From assembly GCA_007644065.1 (NCBI GenBank), contig VJWN01000002.1, positions 1,451,831 through 1,515,830 of the forward strand: 64,000 bases of DNA, read 5' to 3'. Origin of the DNA: Margaritispora aquatica. Its lineage: Eukaryota; Ascomycota; Leotiomycetes; Helotiales; Discinellaceae. Made by a program: the position numbers and the translations under genes. This document shows positions 13,359 through 25,251 of this stretch, piece by piece. Each line of letters starts with the position of its first letter. The first letter of the stretch is position 1. The notes beneath the pieces are model-generated. The model was not told where the DNA came from. It did no database searches and was given only the letters and a program-made list of their open reading frames with translations.

Positions 13359-16300
13359 CTATATTACGATGGCCAACTCCGGCCTGTCCATCTTCTCGTC
13401 CTCCAGATTGGGGTAGTAAGGCACCATCGCATCCGCATTGAGGACGTATTGCTCATTGTACAATCTCCAGTATGGCTGACGGACCTTTCGCGCAGGGTGG
13501 AATAGACCTGCCCAGATGTAGTTCATTGTCAGGCCTGGTCCGATGGCCATGCTGCAGCCGACAATGGCTTCGATGATGCGGTCGATAACGTGAGGACTGG
13601 TTTCGAACAAGTTTGGCCAGAGCAAGTTCAGCAGATGGAGAATGGCGTCCTCGCATCCGAGACCGACAACGCCTAGTGCTACGTGCTTGACTACTGAAGC
13701 GGCAGTCTGACGATGAACTTGGTCACGATCACAGAGAGCGTCCTCGAGCAACGGGGTAACGGCGTAGACGTAATCCTTAGCCATCTCGCCGATATACTCG
13801 AACAAGAAGGACATGGACTTGAGGACACCATTCTGGACGTTCAGCTCAGGTACTCTGTACTCATTCATCAACGCGGGGAGAACAGTGAAAGGAGCACAAG
13901 TTTCTGCCACGATACCAATAGCGACAGCTGTGCAGACTCTGCTTTGTCTTTCCGAAACTCGCAAGTTGGCAAGCAAGGTGGCGAGGACATCACTAGGTCC
14001 AATGGCTTTGGCAATATAACCGAAAGTGTTGTTTGCTGCTCTCCGAATACCCTTCTTGTGCGCTTTCAGCATGTCGAGAAGCTCGAAACAAATTCTCATC
14101 CACTCTCGTGCATTTACACTCTCTGGGCCTCGATCTGCGATACGACCAACCAAGTCGATGGTGTTCTCTTGTACCTTCTCGTGACGATTGCGTAGAATTG
14201 GAGTCAACCGCGGCAGGAGATCCTTGATAGGAGGTTGCATTTGGCTGATACCAACAACTGTGACGATTGATCGTAGTGCTCCCAGAATAGATCCTAGCAC
14301 CTCTGGATACTCTTCTCCTAAATACTCGTAAAGCACAATACCTAATTTGCCTAATAACGCATCCTCGCCACATTGGGCCATAACCATCGCAATGCGAGAG
14401 ATCAAGTCAGCAGCCTGCTGACGAACAGTGGCTGACTTGTTGTTCAGGCGCCATAAGATGGTGGAGACAATTTGTGGCAGATACGGTTTGCACCGAGTTC
14501 CCAAAGCATTGACCACAGTACCGAATCCATTCAACATAACGATATCCTCCACACTCTGCTCCTGGAAGGAATGTAGGATACCATCAATCAACCGTTCTTC
14601 AAGACGCTCTCCGATGTCTGCAGCACCAAGACTCGCAATGACCTTTTCAACTGTCTCCACAGTCATCTTTCGGTAAGCTTCACTCTCATCCTTTAGATTG
14701 TTGACAATCTTCTCAACAATCTCGCCAACACCGACCTTTTGACCTAGATCAACTGTGGTATCGACGACTTGACGATAGTTTCGCTTGTCAAGGGCCATGC
14801 GGCGAACCCAGAAGCTCTTGAAGAATTCATCAAGAACATGCTCCTTGAGATAACCTGCTGTTACACCATCTGTACCAGCACATTGGGACACGACCTTGAG
14901 AACGACTTTTTTCATTTCCTCGTCTGGGGAGGAAAATTCACGTAAAAGGATCTCCATGATTTGGCTGGTATAGTAATTTGCATATTCTTCATCCATCAAA
15001 GGGATAATGTATCCTACGGCCTTCAAGAAGCCCGCAAGACCTTTACCACGCTGCTTTCTCGCACCGGACCACAGAGGATTCAAAATATCGTCGAAGCTTT
15101 CAATTCCGTATGGATTGGCGGCCTCAGCGAGTGCTGCAATGGCAAGTGATGTGACAGTTCTGACTTTGGCCTGGTCATCGGACAAATTAGGTCCAATACA
15201 ATCTACCAGTCCCTTCAGATGTGGAAGAACAGCACATCCCATCAGAATTGGAATTTGCTGGACAATTTTAACACCAGTGTGGCGGGCTTCCCAAGATTTT
15301 TTGCTTCGGCACACGGCTCTTAAGAATGGTAAAAGAGCAGGTATACCTAAAGCGGAGGCTACAACAGCAAAAGCTCGAGCAGTGGTATTCCTCACATACT
15401 CGTCAACATGGTCAATATCAGGACGCATGGTACTGATCATGTGTGCAAGACCAGCTGCTTTACTAAGATTTGAAATGATTTCTCGACCTTCCACTCGTGC
15501 ATAATAATCTTGATCGATGAGCAGTGGTTCAATGACGACCAATATCTTGTGTACGTATGGACGTACCAAATCATCCAGTTTGTAAAGGACTCGATCAATG
15601 ACTTTTACCAGTAAATGACGTTCTTGATCTTCCAGTGTCTTCTCCATCAAAAGAGGTAGGATCTGATCAAAGAGAGCTTGAGCACCAAACTGCCGTGCGT
15701 TATCCGTCAACTGGCGAAGTGCGGTCTTTCGCATAGGAGGTGTTCCATTCTTCACCTTGAGCAACAGGCGCATGATCTTTCTCTCCTTAAGTTCCTGCAA
15801 GCTCATCGTATTTTCGTCAGTGCCATCGGTGAGCTTTCCGAAATAGGCCATGTCCTCTGCCTTAAAGAATTGAAGATCTCCCACTCCAGGTATTTCGGTT
15901 GGAAGCTGCTTTCCCAATGCTCTTCCACTATCTGGGTCCTGCATCATAAATCCACCGAATCCAGAACCACCTCCAGCAACAGGTGTAGCCATAAGCTTTT
16001 GCGAAACTGTTCTGATAGGAGCATATCCAGGTGGTGGATCAAGAATTTTGTAGCCCTCCGTAGGCAGCATCATATCGAGGTCCTCATCTGATAGAGGGGC
16101 ATTTCTCATAGAGATGTCCGTACCAAAGGTGGTGGGAATAGATCCTCCTCCCTGTGAAGGATGCATTGGTGTGACAAGGCCTTGGTTACCCATTGGAGTG
16201 GCAGCGGGTGCTTGATCCCATCGAGAACGTCTTCGAGGCGTCTCATCAACAGCCCCCCCTCCTACAGCAGGCGTCTCATCCCATCGAGACCGCTTTACTT

Positions 16301-17033
16301 TGGAGTCTACTGGCGTAGGGACAACCGCAGATTCAGAGGCAACATCCCATCTTTGCTTTCTCTTCCTGCCACCTGTAGCGACTTCAGTAGACCCAGAATC
16401 CTTATTTTCCTTGTCGCTTGGAGGTGTACCTCTGTCTTCGTTAACGAGCGTCGCATCGTGATGTACAACCTCGCCGTTAGCCTCCTTATCTTCAATGGCT
16501 CTTCTGACTCTTTCTTCCTCTCGCTCCAGCTCCCGTCGCGCCATGATCTCCCTATAGCTCTCTCCATCTTCAGCAGCTCCAGCTTGCCGATTTGCAGCAA
16601 AAGCATCAGCTCTTGTGGGAGTCAGAACCCGGTTCAAACGGCGTTTTTGATAGTCAGTCTCTCGGTCGGCGATTCGAGCGCTTTTCTCTCGGCCCAGCAG
16701 TATATCCTCTTCCTCGACACCAGCTCCGTGGGCAAATTCGTTCATTTGGTCTCTGGAAGCCGTGTATTGCCCCACTAGCCTTCGACTCGTATCCTCCATC
16801 TCCTCATCATCATCGCCATCTGCCACTGCAATAGATGTGTTGTATCCCGCGAACTTATCGCCTCCATCGCGTTCGTAGAGAGTCGTGTCGAAGCTCTCTG
16901 TCAATGATGCCTTGGTGGAAACATCAGTTCGCTGAGTCGACGGATCAAATGCCTTCAAACCCTTCTTACCAGCAGAAATAGCATTCCGCTCAGCCTGCAG
17001 CTTCCTAATATGTTCAATCTCAGCGTCAGACAT
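13359..17033 (-). CDS. HSH155: Splicing factor 3b subunit 1 (SF3B1/Hsh155/Prp10)
   Basis: One uninterrupted frame encodes 1224 residues. The C-terminal two thirds is the HEAT-repeat superhelix of SF3B1. Examples are [24 protein letters not shown] followed by [10 protein letters not shown], and [20 protein letters not shown]. The N-terminus is charged and carries three RWD motifs near residues 228, 250 and 271, with nearby TP sites. These are the UHM-ligand motifs that bind U2AF-type partners, and the TP sites are phosphorylated in animal SF3B1. The protein is the SF3b scaffold of the U2 snRNP that clamps the branch-site helix, in the nucleus. Length suits the family (human about 1304, fission yeast about 1205). 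The start [13 protein letters not shown] matches family N-termini; the in-frame extension up to 17159 is probably leader. The gene has no coding intron. Confidence 0.97.
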   Translation of the reverse strand: MSDAEIEHIRKLQAERNAISAGKKGLKAFDPSTQRTDVSTKASLTESFDTTLYERDGGDKFAGYNTSIAVADGDDDEEMEDTSRRLVGQYTASRDQMNEFAHGAGVEEEDILLGREKSARIADRETDYQKRRLNRVLTPTRADAFAANRQAGAAEDGESYREIMARRELEREEERVRRAIEDKEANGEVVHHDATLVNEDRGTPPSDKENKDSGSTEVATGGRKRKQRWDVASESAVVPTPVDSKVKRSRWDETPAVGGGAVDETPRRRSRWDQAPAATPMGNQGLVTPMHPSQGGGSIPTTFGTDISMRNAPLSDEDLDMMLPTEGYKILDPPPGYAPIRTVSQKLMATPVAGGGSGFGGFMMQDPDSGRALGKQLPTEIPGVGDLQFFKAEDMAYFGKLTDGTDENTMSLQELKERKIMRLLLKVKNGTPPMRKTALRQLTDNARQFGAQALFDQILPLLMEKTLEDQERHLLVKVIDRVLYKLDDLVRPYVHKILVVIEPLLIDQDYYARVEGREIISNLSKAAGLAHMISTMRPDIDHVDEYVRNTTARAFAVVASALGIPALLPFLRAVCRSKKSWEARHTGVKIVQQIPILMGCAVLPHLKGLVDCIGPNLSDDQAKVRTVTSLAIAALAEAANPYGIESFDDILNPLWSGARKQRGKGLAGFLKAVGYIIPLMDEEYANYYTSQIMEILLREFSSPDEEMKKVVLKVVSQCAGTDGVTAGYLKEHVLDEFFKSFWVRRMALDKRNYRQVVDTTVDLGQKVGVGEIVEKIVNNLKDESEAYRKMTVETVEKVIASLGAADIGERLEERLIDGILHSFQEQSVEDIVMLNGFGTVVNALGTRCKPYLPQIVSTILWRLNNKSATVRQQAADLISRIAMVMAQCGEDALLGKLGIVLYEYLGEEYPEVLGSILGALRSIVTVVGISQMQPPIKDLLPRLTPILRNRHEKVQENTIDLVGRIADRGPESVNAREWMRICFELLDMLKAHKKGIRRAANNTFGYIAKAIGPSDVLATLLANLRVSERQSRVCTAVAIGIVAETCAPFTVLPALMNEYRVPELNVQNGVLKSMSFLFEYIGEMAKDYVYAVTPLLEDALCDRDQVHRQTAASVVKHVALGVVGLGCEDAILHLLNLLWPNLFETSPHVIDRIIEAIVGCSMAIGPGLTMNYIWAGLFHPARKVRQPYWRLYNEQYVLNADAMVPYYPNLEDEKMDRPELAIVI

Positions 17034-17658
17034 GTTGGCGGAGAGCGTGTATTGGCGTTGTCTGTGATGGAAGCACTGTATCAATATTTTGCTTAGAAAG
17101 GCTTCGCGCATTGAAAACACGCTAGTCCTAAATTGGTCATTCGCCAAGGTTACAAACATGCTTCACCAATGATGACCATATTTATACACATTTCAAAGAA
17201 TGTGCTTTGAGGGGATGGGAGATAGAGGAGAGTGTGTTTTAGATTTACGAATGGGCAAAGTATCACGTACAAGTCTTGTAGGGTTATAATAACCTAATTC
17301 CTGTTCTAAATGTTCATTACCACATCACCCAAATTCACTCGTGTTTCTTAGATAATGAAAAGAGCAGAGATTCAAGGGACAAAACAAACACAGGATCAAA
17401 GTTGTTTTGATCTGTCAGACTATCAGCTTTTGTGGCCTTTCCTTCATCATGCCCTAAACTCAGGTTCCAGACCACAAAGCCATCCACTGAAAGTATTGTG
17501 GAAGGTTAAGGGCGGGAACAATAAATCGTGTTTGGATATAATGTAACTCATGCTCCTGTTTACCATGCGTTCTCATGGACGCATAAGCTAAACAAATTTA
17601 ATGGATGGCTTTGTTTTCCTGTGTCATTTCCTCAAATCATAAGTCATTCAACCTTTGT
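17034..17658. other. Intergenic, SF3B1 upstream region and ARPC2 3' end
   Basis: No gene seen. It should contain the SF3B1 promoter and leader; a TTCCATCACAG acceptor-like site lies just upstream of the SF3B1 start on the minus strand, so a 5' UTR intron is possible. The ARPC2 3' UTR is also expected here. One 63-codon plus-strand frame at 17355-17546 has no family resemblance. Confidence 0.5.
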
Positions 17659-18819
17659 TTAGCTACCTTGGACTTTGAATGTGCGTCCACTCGCTGTCTT
17701 CCTCTCCTTTTCTTCGTTCTCGGGACGTGCTCGTCGAAGGACTTATGCCAAATTAGTATATTCCAGTAGAATAGCTCATAGACACATACCTTGTAAGAAG
17801 TCTGCCGTACGTCGACGCATCCGAGAGTGTATGTATGCCTGAGACAAATTAGATCAGCACAGCAAAACAACATGTGCTCGTCCTTACCTTTGAGGCTTTG
17901 ATGTGATAGTGAAAGTAATCACGGAATGTCTGGATGTGAGAGATAACATCGTCTTGTCGTTGTGCTGTCAAATGCCTGGGAAACAGGACTGCGTTGGTTA
18001 GCTTCGCATATCAATGAGTGGACTCAGACAGTCAAGTACCAAATGTCACATAGCCAATTTCTCCATTCCCAGAATCCTTCACACCAGGAACACCTTGCAG
18101 CTCAAGTGGCGGATCTGTGCGGAACAGGACTTGAGGAGCATTTTGGATAGCTCTCCTCCGTGCGTCCACAAACTCCTGAATGAACACCTTGCCAAACACT
18201 CGGTCTGTTTCCTCTCTGAAAATGGTGCTGAAGATAACAGTAACTCTGTCATGGCTTGCCTTAAGAAAAATGGCTTCCTCATCACGGTAATGAATTGCCA
18301 TCACGTCACCTCCTTCTTTTACTCCTTGTGGCGCCTCTTCTGACGTGAACTTGGATGCTTCTGCGGCTAGTTTGTGGTGCTCAGCAAAGGCATGCTCGAA
18401 GGGTGCAGCCATCGCATTTCTCTTTAAAAGAGAGACCCTTCGGATAAGATCATCTCGTGCCTCTGCATCACACTATTAGCTCATGGTATTCATTCGCAGA
18501 GATGTTGTGGCAGACCTTTCTCTTCCGGAAGAGCATCTAGGTCGATTTGTACGGAGAAATTGTAGCCATTCTCTGGTTCCACGACATAGCTGCTATATTC
18601 ACGTTCCAGAACCTCGAGTGCACCATATCTAACCAGCTCATCAAAGCACTTCACTTGTATCGATATCAAGATCTTGGATTTGGCCTCGGGAGTCGAAATG
18701 TGGAAGGTCACTCCGTCAAAGTCAGATACAATCTGGTCAATATTGACAGGTGGAGCTCCAGAAAGTCGTTCCGTAAGAACGGACTGGATCAGAACATTCT
18801 GATAGTCCAAGAGAAGCAT
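17659..18819 (-). CDS. ARC35: Arp2/3 complex subunit 2 (ARPC2/Arc35, p34)
   Basis: Five exons (18819-18516, 18462-18040, 17988-17888, 17838-17790, 17741-17659) join in frame through four 48-53 nt GT-AG introns to give 319 residues. The start MLLLDYQNVLIQSVLTERL matches the ARPC2 N-terminus. Diagnostic stretches follow: VKCFDELVRYGALEVLEREY, MAIHYRDEEAIFLKASHDRV, IFREETDRVFGKVFIQEF, a long C-terminal helix with TAQRQDDVISHIQTFRDYFH, and an end rich in charge (RRARPENEEKERKTASGRTF). It forms the Arp2/3 structural core with ARPC4, contacts the mother filament and is needed for branched actin nucleation and endocytic patches. Length fits the family (human 300, yeast 342). The next gene (UTP12) is divergent, its start about 0.36 kb away. 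Confidence 0.96.
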
Positions 18820-19175
18820 TGTGGGTTCCTTGCAACGCAGTGGTTGTCTTGGGCGCACCAGTATAGTCTATTGAATTGTAGGTCAAGTATGCCTGCTGTG
18901 TTGAAGGCTGACGAACGTGGGGCAGCAGCAACCCACTATGAGCTAACCTGTTCTAGTGATTGGGTGAATATAGCCAATGTGCATGTCAAATCAACAACTT
19001 TTGGAGGAGGCTGAAAACGCTGCTAACCAATCAAGCTCCTAAATCCTCGGATAATTCCATATTTTTGGCTAGATTCCTCCTCCGGTCTTATCGCCTTTTA
19101 TCGTTTTATCAGTCGTGAGAAAACAAAAAAAGTTGCAGTAGAATTCAAGCACAAGTTTGCGCCAGGGAAGGAAAT
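18820..19175. promoter_or_regulatory. Divergent promoter between ARPC2 and UTP12
   Basis: The two start codons face away from each other across 356 bp with no other coding signal, so both promoters and both 5' leaders must lie here. Position is the only evidence. I see no unambiguous TATA box or operator. Confidence 0.6.
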
Positions 19176-22100
19176 ATGGTCAAATCCTACCTGTAAGTTT
19201 GTAATTCCGTGTTTACAGTCACTGCTCGTGCTAACATTGAATCTTAGGAAATTCGAGCACTCGAAAACCTTCGGTGTTGTCAATTCTACCACATCAAACG
19301 TTGTTTGGTGCGCGCATCAATCCAGCACATCGAGCAACACAGGAGCTGGAAAAGCAATTGCAGCAGCAAATGAGGAAGTTCTATGCTGGGATATCAAAAG
19401 GGGGGAGCTTCTCAGCAGATGGAAGGATAACAATTGCAAATCTCAAGTTACTGCAATAGCCCAAAGCAAGACAGACACCGACATATTCGCCGTGGGATAT
19501 GAAGATGGCAGTATCAGGCTATGGGATTCGAAAATTGCAACTGTTATAGTCAGCTTTAATGGTCACAAATCCGCCATAACATGCCTTTCTTTCGACAACT
19601 CGGGTGCGAGGTTAGCAAGTGGTTCTAGAGATACCGATGTTATAATATGGGATCTGGTTGCCGAAGTGGGCTTATTCAAGCTTCGAGGCCACAAAGACCA
19701 GATCACTGGACTGTCCTTCCTCACTCCCTCACCAGATGTTACTATTGCAGAAAACGGAGAGATAGTGGCCGAGGAGACTTCATCGGAAGAATTCTTATTA
19801 ACCACTGGGAAAGACTCTCTGATCAAACTATGGGATGTTGCATCGCGGCACTGTATCGAAACACATGTAACGCAAACCAATGGCGAATGCTGGGCACTTG
19901 GAATATCGCCTGATGGGTCGGGCTGCATCACGGCTGGAAATGACGGCGAGTTAGAGGTGAGCTCACTTACATTCTCCTATTTACTCTTAGCAGAAGTGGA
20001 CATATATGAAACTTGTACCTTGCTCCCAATCAACTGCATTTACGAAGAATCTGAAACTCGAGTATTTATACTAACGAATTTAGGTGTGGTCCATTGACAC
20101 TCAAGGCCTTTTGAGGCATTCATCTGAGGAGGAAAGCAAGGCAGAAATACGATATCTTAAGAACAGAGGTGTGCTTCATCGCCAAGTGAAAGACCGGGCC
20201 TTGGAGGTAAAGTTTCACCCTGTGCAAGACTATTTTGCTGTACATGGGTCAGAGAAGGGGGTCGAGCTATGGAGGATACGATCCGAAGAGGAAGTGAAGA
20301 AGAGCCTGGCTCGAAAGCGGAAGAGGAGACGTGAAAAGCAGGCAGCTGGAGGTGAGAAACAAGACGTAAGTTGACTCTTATGTTGCATATTCAATTTTTC
20401 TTACTTACTGGCTTGGTCAGATTGATATGGATGAGACTACTACAGACGACATCTCAAGTGCTGAGATCTCAGACTTTTTCGTCTCGTATATTACTGTCAG
20501 AACAGGAGGCAAAGTTCGCTCCATGGACTGGCTTGCTACCAGAAAATCAAAACCAATACAACTGTTGGTGGCGAACACGAATAACGAACTTGAGGTGTAC
20601 AGCGTCCCCACGAAGGACAAATCAAAGAAGACGAAGAGTGATGAGATGCCAGACTACACAAGAGCTCTGTCTGTAGATCTACCTGGTCACAGGACAGATA
20701 TACGAGCTTTGGCGCTTAGCACGGATGACAGGATGCTGGCATCAGCCTCGAATGGTGATCTGAAAATATGGAACGTCCGGACTCGAAGCTGTATACGAAC
20801 ATTTGCATGCGGGTATGCTGTATGTTGTTCTTTTCTGCCTGGCGACAAAATCGTGGTTGTTGGAACAAAATCTGGAGAATTGGAGCTTTATGACATAGTG
20901 TCAGCTGCTTTGCTTGATACTATCAAAGCACATGAGGGCACCGTCTGGACCTTACAAGTACATCCGGATGGAAGGTCGCTCGTCACTGGTAGTGCAGATA
21001 AGACAGCCAAATTTTGGAATTTCGAGGTCGTTCAAGTTCCGGTTCTAGGTACCAAACGCACCACGTCTAAGCTTACATTGAGCCACACAAGAACACTGAA
21101 GGTCTCGGACGAGATTCTCAGTATCCGCATATCACCTGACTCTCGCCTATTGGCAGTCGCATTGTTGGATCATACCGTCAAAGTCTTTTTCGTCGACTCG
21201 TTGAAATTGTTTTTGAATCTTTATGGCCACAAACTACCAGTCCTCGATATGGATATATCATTCGATAGCAAGTTGATTGTGACATGCTCTGCAGACAAGA
21301 ACGTCCGACTATGGGGTCTCGATTTTGGCGATTGCCACAAAGCATTTTTTGCTCATCACGACAGTATTCACCAAGTAGTATTCGTTCCCCATAACCAGGA
21401 TGGAAATGGACACAACTTTTTCAGCAGCAGTAAAGACAAAACAGTTAAATACTGGGATGGTGATAAATTTGAACAGATCCAGAGGCTCGACGGGCACCAC
21501 GGAGAGATTTGGGCCTTAGCTGTAAGTCGGACAGGAAACTTTGTGGTCAGCGCCAGTCACGACAAGAGTATCCGAGTATGGGAGCAAACAGATGAGCAGA
21601 TTTTCCTAGAGGAAGAGAAGGAGAAAGAGCTTGAGGAGCTCTACGAAAAGACTCTTGCTACATCACTGGAGAAAGATCAAGAAGGCCAGAATGACAATGA
21701 TGCCGAATTCGGTCCAGTTGAGAAGCAAACCATCGAAACGCTCACAGCTGGTGAGAAAATCTCCGAAGCACTTGAGATTGGCATGGCCGATTTGGAAGTG
21801 ATCAAAGAGTGGGAAGCAGCCAAAGCCTTGCAACCAGCTACTGCCCCACCATCACGAAACCTGCTCTTCATGGCACTAGGAGGCATCAGTGCCGAGCAAC
21901 ACGTTCTAAGTGTGCTGCAGGCCATTAAAGCTGCATCATTACAAGACGCATTGCTTGTGCTTCCTTTCTCAGTTCTCCCAGCATTATTCACATTCTTGAA
22001 CATCTTCGCCACGAGATCGATGAACATCCCTTTGACTTGTCGGATACTATTTTTCATGTTAAAGGTTCACCACAAGCAGATAGTTGCCAGCAAGGCAATG

Positions 22101-22304
22101 CGACCTATGTTAGATGGGATTCGAGGTAATTTGAGACAGGCGCTGAAGAAGCAGAAGGATATGATGGGTTTCAATATGGCAGCGCTCAGGGTCATTAGTG
22201 CCCAAGTGAAGGAGAAGTCGGTGAAAGACTACGTGGACGAGGATACATGGAAAGAGGATGGGATGGACGGCCAGAAAAAGCGTGGCTTTGTTCAAGTATC
22301 GTAG
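19176..22304 (+). CDS. UTP12: U3 snoRNP/SSU processome WD40 protein Utp12 (Dip2, WDR3)
   Basis: Four exons (19176-19192, 19248-19956, 20084-20365, 20421-22304) encode 963 residues. The first exon is only 17 nt (MVKSY plus two bases) and joins to LKFEHSKTFGVV, the family start. Repeated WD40 units run from about residue 50 to 730, for example GHKSAITCLSFDNSGARLAS, GSRDTDVIIWDL, GSADKTAKFWNF and ASHDKSIRVWEQ, consistent with two beta-propellers. A charged Glu/Lys stretch follows, then the Utp12 C-terminal domain (LLFMALGGISAEQHVLSVLQ, LTCRILFFMLKVHHKQIVAS). Utp12 belongs to the UtpB module (with Pwp2, Utp6, Utp13, Utp18 and Utp21) and acts in the nucleolus in early 18S rRNA processing. Yeast Dip2 has 943 residues, so length fits. 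The second intron is 127 nt, longer than most in the window. Confidence 0.96.
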
Positions 22305-22486
22305 TCGTTTACAACAAATGAAGAAATGGACCAAAACTACTGCCCGAACTTGGGGTTGAATTTCTCTCTTTTTTCTCTTTTAGAGGGCCATATAATAACT
22401 CTCGGCTCCTTTAAAGTTTAAGTAATGATCCGCACAACGAAAAACTACAAGAAAAGCAGTCTTAAGAGCAGAGAAGTCAATCACCA

Positions 22487-22658
22487 TCAACCTCTCGCTT
22501 TCCCTGCGTTTCCAGCCCAGTTCTTTAACGCTGCCTCGAGAGCAAAGAACACAACGCCCAAAACCCCCACCACAGCTGTGAAGTATGCACAAAGGATTCA
22601 AAGTCTTAGTTCCAATGGCACCGGTCATGGTATGAAGTTCTTTCCCGAATAAATCCAT
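22487..22658 (-). CDS. 41-residue single-pass membrane microprotein (hypothetical)
   Basis: Two short exons, 22658-22622 and 22575-22487, join in frame through a 46-nt intron with GTGCC donor and TTCACAG acceptor. The product begins MDLFGKELHTMTAV, runs through one hydrophobic helix (about residues 13-28, with GVLGVVFFALEAAL) and ends in a short basic tail (WAGNAGKARG). The shape recalls very small mitochondrial inner-membrane or ER subunits, but I cannot place it in a named family. Support comes from the clean splice, the transmembrane helix and the position between two genes. Against it, the frame is very short, the donor is not GTRAG and no homology was tested. An out-of-frame upstream ATG lies 17 nt before the start. 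Confidence 0.45.
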
Positions 22659-23976
22659 TGCACTCTCGCTTCATCGCCAACGTTTGCCATAATCGAGGTG
22701 AATTATCCAAATCCCACACTCACTTTTGCGATTCGAACGCGATAGTTCACTAATGAGTACAAGAAGCAAGCGCCATGTGTAGTTCAGTTGATTTTTGAGG
22801 ACAAGACGAAACACTGGTTTGAGACAAACACAGGTGCCAGAAGCCTCCCGTAACGGATGTATTGCAATATATATAAGCAGGGAAATCAAACTGAATGCCC
22901 AACAAGTAGAATAAGAATCAGTAGTATCTAGATCAGCAAGTCCGTCCAATCACAAAAGTTGGCTTCTCTCAAGTATTGAAGTGAAAGGATGTGAACAACC
23001 CCGTAGTATGAAATCAACGATGCCCTCACCTTTTCAGAAGCTCTTCAAATCTACAAGGAGTTATCTTCTCTGGCCACCAATATTTCAGAGTAAGCATTTA
23101 CATGTTAATATACGAGAAATGTAAATGACTGCTGGACTTCTGAAACCTCAAGCGAAGAGGATAAGCACATATGGCAGCTAATCCTTTGGAGACTCAAACC
23201 ATGCAAAAAATTAAAGCAACATCCTGATTTGAACGACGCATGTGACAAACTTTTCAATTGGATAGATGTATGTCCTAATCTCATGAACGGCACACTCGGT
23301 CGCCACAACGGATTACTCACCCATTCCCTATCTTACTGTGCACATCAAGCATATCTATCCGCACATTACATTCTGGTGCATCATATCATGAGTATCGTAC
23401 ATGCAGATGCATAGGTTAAGAAATAGATAGCAACTGATAAGTGTTGACAAGAAATGGTGAAGGCAAATGAGGTTTAAAGAAGCTTTCGCTTACCTTGCCG
23501 AGTACACTGCGCTTATTTGAGCCTAGTGTTCAGTGGAATGCAGGTAGGTGAATTTTTCTTCTAGCTATAGAGGATGGATAATATGACTTGAATCAATATC
23601 AAGCCTGGTAAGGTGATACAGAGTATTGGATTTAGACTAGAGGTATGTTTTTTATGTGCTGAAAAGAGAAGAAGGGGTGTTTAGCGAGAGACGTCGGAAA
23701 AGAATTTACTTTCGGTTTGAGAAGCAATCTCCAACACCAAGATCTTGTATATCCAGCTTTGAGTTTGTGCCCAATGATTTGTTACAATACCTGGACTATG
23801 AAAATGCAAAGATTTCGTTTGCAGCACTGTGCATATATTATTTTGCCATTCATTCTACATATAATTCCTTCCACCCTTTCCTCCACGATAAACCTGGCTG
23901 AACAGCATCTATTCCAGAGCTATACTGCGTAGAAATACCTCCTCCAATGAATGGCAGCCCAGAAGCTTGAATCAGC
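22659..23976. other. Intergenic, no gene seen
   Basis: AT-rich sequence with only short unrelated frames. It probably holds the promoter of the 41-residue gene and the 3' UTR of the DUF2985 gene, both on the minus strand. Confidence 0.5.
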
Positions 23977-25251
23977 CTAAACACTATCAGCACCTTCCCT
24001 TTCTTTCTCACGCATCTCCTTCAAAATCTCCATATCTGCCTCGCTAACTGGCACACCTTCTACACCCTTGACCCTCTTGCCCTCCTTGAAAATCACCCAA
24101 CCACCGGCACTCGCAATGATGCAAGCTAGACTAATGAAAAGCCCCACGCTCCAGCTTGGCCGGTTGTACTTGTTGAAACCCCACATCAACCCACACAAGA
24201 CAATCTGCAGCCAAGTATTCCACACGAATGCCCAGATGACAAAATCTAGCTTCCAGTACACAGATGGCGAGGCACGCTCGCCAGTGAGAGGGGGCCCAGG
24301 GGAGAGTGAGATGGGAAGGGCAAGCGCAGTGGTTGGAACGGAAGGTGGAGGTGGCTCTGTATCAGAGGGAACATAGTGGATGTCGATTTCCTGCGATCCT
24401 TGAAGACGAAACCAGCCAACGTGGATACCAGCTAATTTCCTCAAGGCATTTTCGTCACCTCCATATCTCCATTTGAGAAGGTAATACCAATCCCTGAATC
24501 GCCATGGGATGAGTCCTAAACCAGTGACGCAGAACAAGGCGTTCAGAATCTGGGAGTCAATCTCAAGCCATGTCTTCGCGCCTGAGTCCCAAGAATTGTA
24601 GTCCGGATGAGCCATGGCTGGCGTGGCGCGAATGAGGATGAGAAAGAGCATGCCTCCCCATGCCACGATATTCAAGGCGTAGATAGTTAGGATGAAGCCA
24701 AAGGGAGTACGGACGAAGTTCCAAGAGCCGTGAAGAGCAATGACTGTTGCTTGCTTCCAGGTATGCTTGGGAGGGAACTGATACCCGTTTTCATATGGTA
24801 CACTCGGATCATGTGGGGTTATAACAATCGCTTCCTCTGCTTGCTGGGTGAGCATACTCTCATTGCCTTCACTCCTTTTCTCTTCAATGACGTTAAAGTC
24901 CTTCACATCTAATGGCGCAGTTGAAACCATGGTGCTCTGTCGACGTAAAATGACATGAGCATCTGAGCTGCGATGAGCATTGCTGTTGCGTCTCTGTCCA
25001 GGTCCAGACCATCCTTGCCGAGAGAAGTTGCCATTCTGAATATCTCCTAAAGTTGGAATATTGGAACCAACTTCTCCAAAGGCTGCGAACATTCCCACTG
25101 GAGGTCTTGACTGAGAGAATGCCCCGCTAGCAGTCCTTAAAAGGCCTATAGGCCCGCTCGTTTTTGATTTATTTGTCTCTGACGGTGACAGGATTGCACC
25201 ACTCGCTCCAGTGACATCTGGGGCCATTTCGTCTGATTTTCTAGTTGTCAT
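23977..25251 (-). CDS. DUF2985-family fungal membrane protein
   Basis: A single exon encodes 424 residues. Residues 1-170 are polar, Ser/Gly-rich and probably cytosolic. Four hydrophobic segments follow at about 184-207 (GFILTIYALNIVAWGGMLF), 235-251, 334-359 (LDFVIWAFVWNTWLQIVLCG) and 367-388, ending in a charged Glu/Lys/Arg tail. The WNFVRTPFGFILTIYALN and IPWRFRDWYYLLKWR stretches are characteristic of DUF2985, a fungus-specific membrane family without a proven biochemical role. The start MTTRKSDEM is the first ATG of this frame. An 85-codon frame upstream (25248-25505) overlaps it by four bases (ATGA) in another phase, so it is probably leader or an upstream ORF. No signal peptide is evident. 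Confidence 0.88.
   Translation of the reverse strand: MTTRKSDEMAPDVTGASGAILSPSETNKSKTSGPIGLLRTASGAFSQSRPPVGMFAAFGEVGSNIPTLGDIQNGNFSRQGWSGPGQRRNSNAHRSSDAHVILRRQSTMVSTAPLDVKDFNVIEEKRSEGNESMLTQQAEEAIVITPHDPSVPYENGYQFPPKHTWKQATVIALHGSWNFVRTPFGFILTIYALNIVAWGGMLFLILIRATPAMAHPDYNSWDSGAKTWLEIDSQILNALFCVTGLGLIPWRFRDWYYLLKWRYGGDENALRKLAGIHVGWFRLQGSQEIDIHYVPSDTEPPPPSVPTTALALPISLSPGPPLTGERASPSVYWKLDFVIWAFVWNTWLQIVLCGLMWGFNKYNRPSWSVGLFISLACIIASAGGWVIFKEGKRVKGVEGVPVSEADMEILKEMREKEREGADSV

Noticed and set aside
13713..16834. Plus-strand frames inside the SF3B1 region
   Set aside because: They are antisense shadows of a strongly conserved coding sequence.
17034..17159. In-frame N-terminal extension of SF3B1
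   Set aside because: The 42 extra residues have no counterpart in the family, and a splice-acceptor-like TTCCATCACAG sits inside, so this is probably leader.
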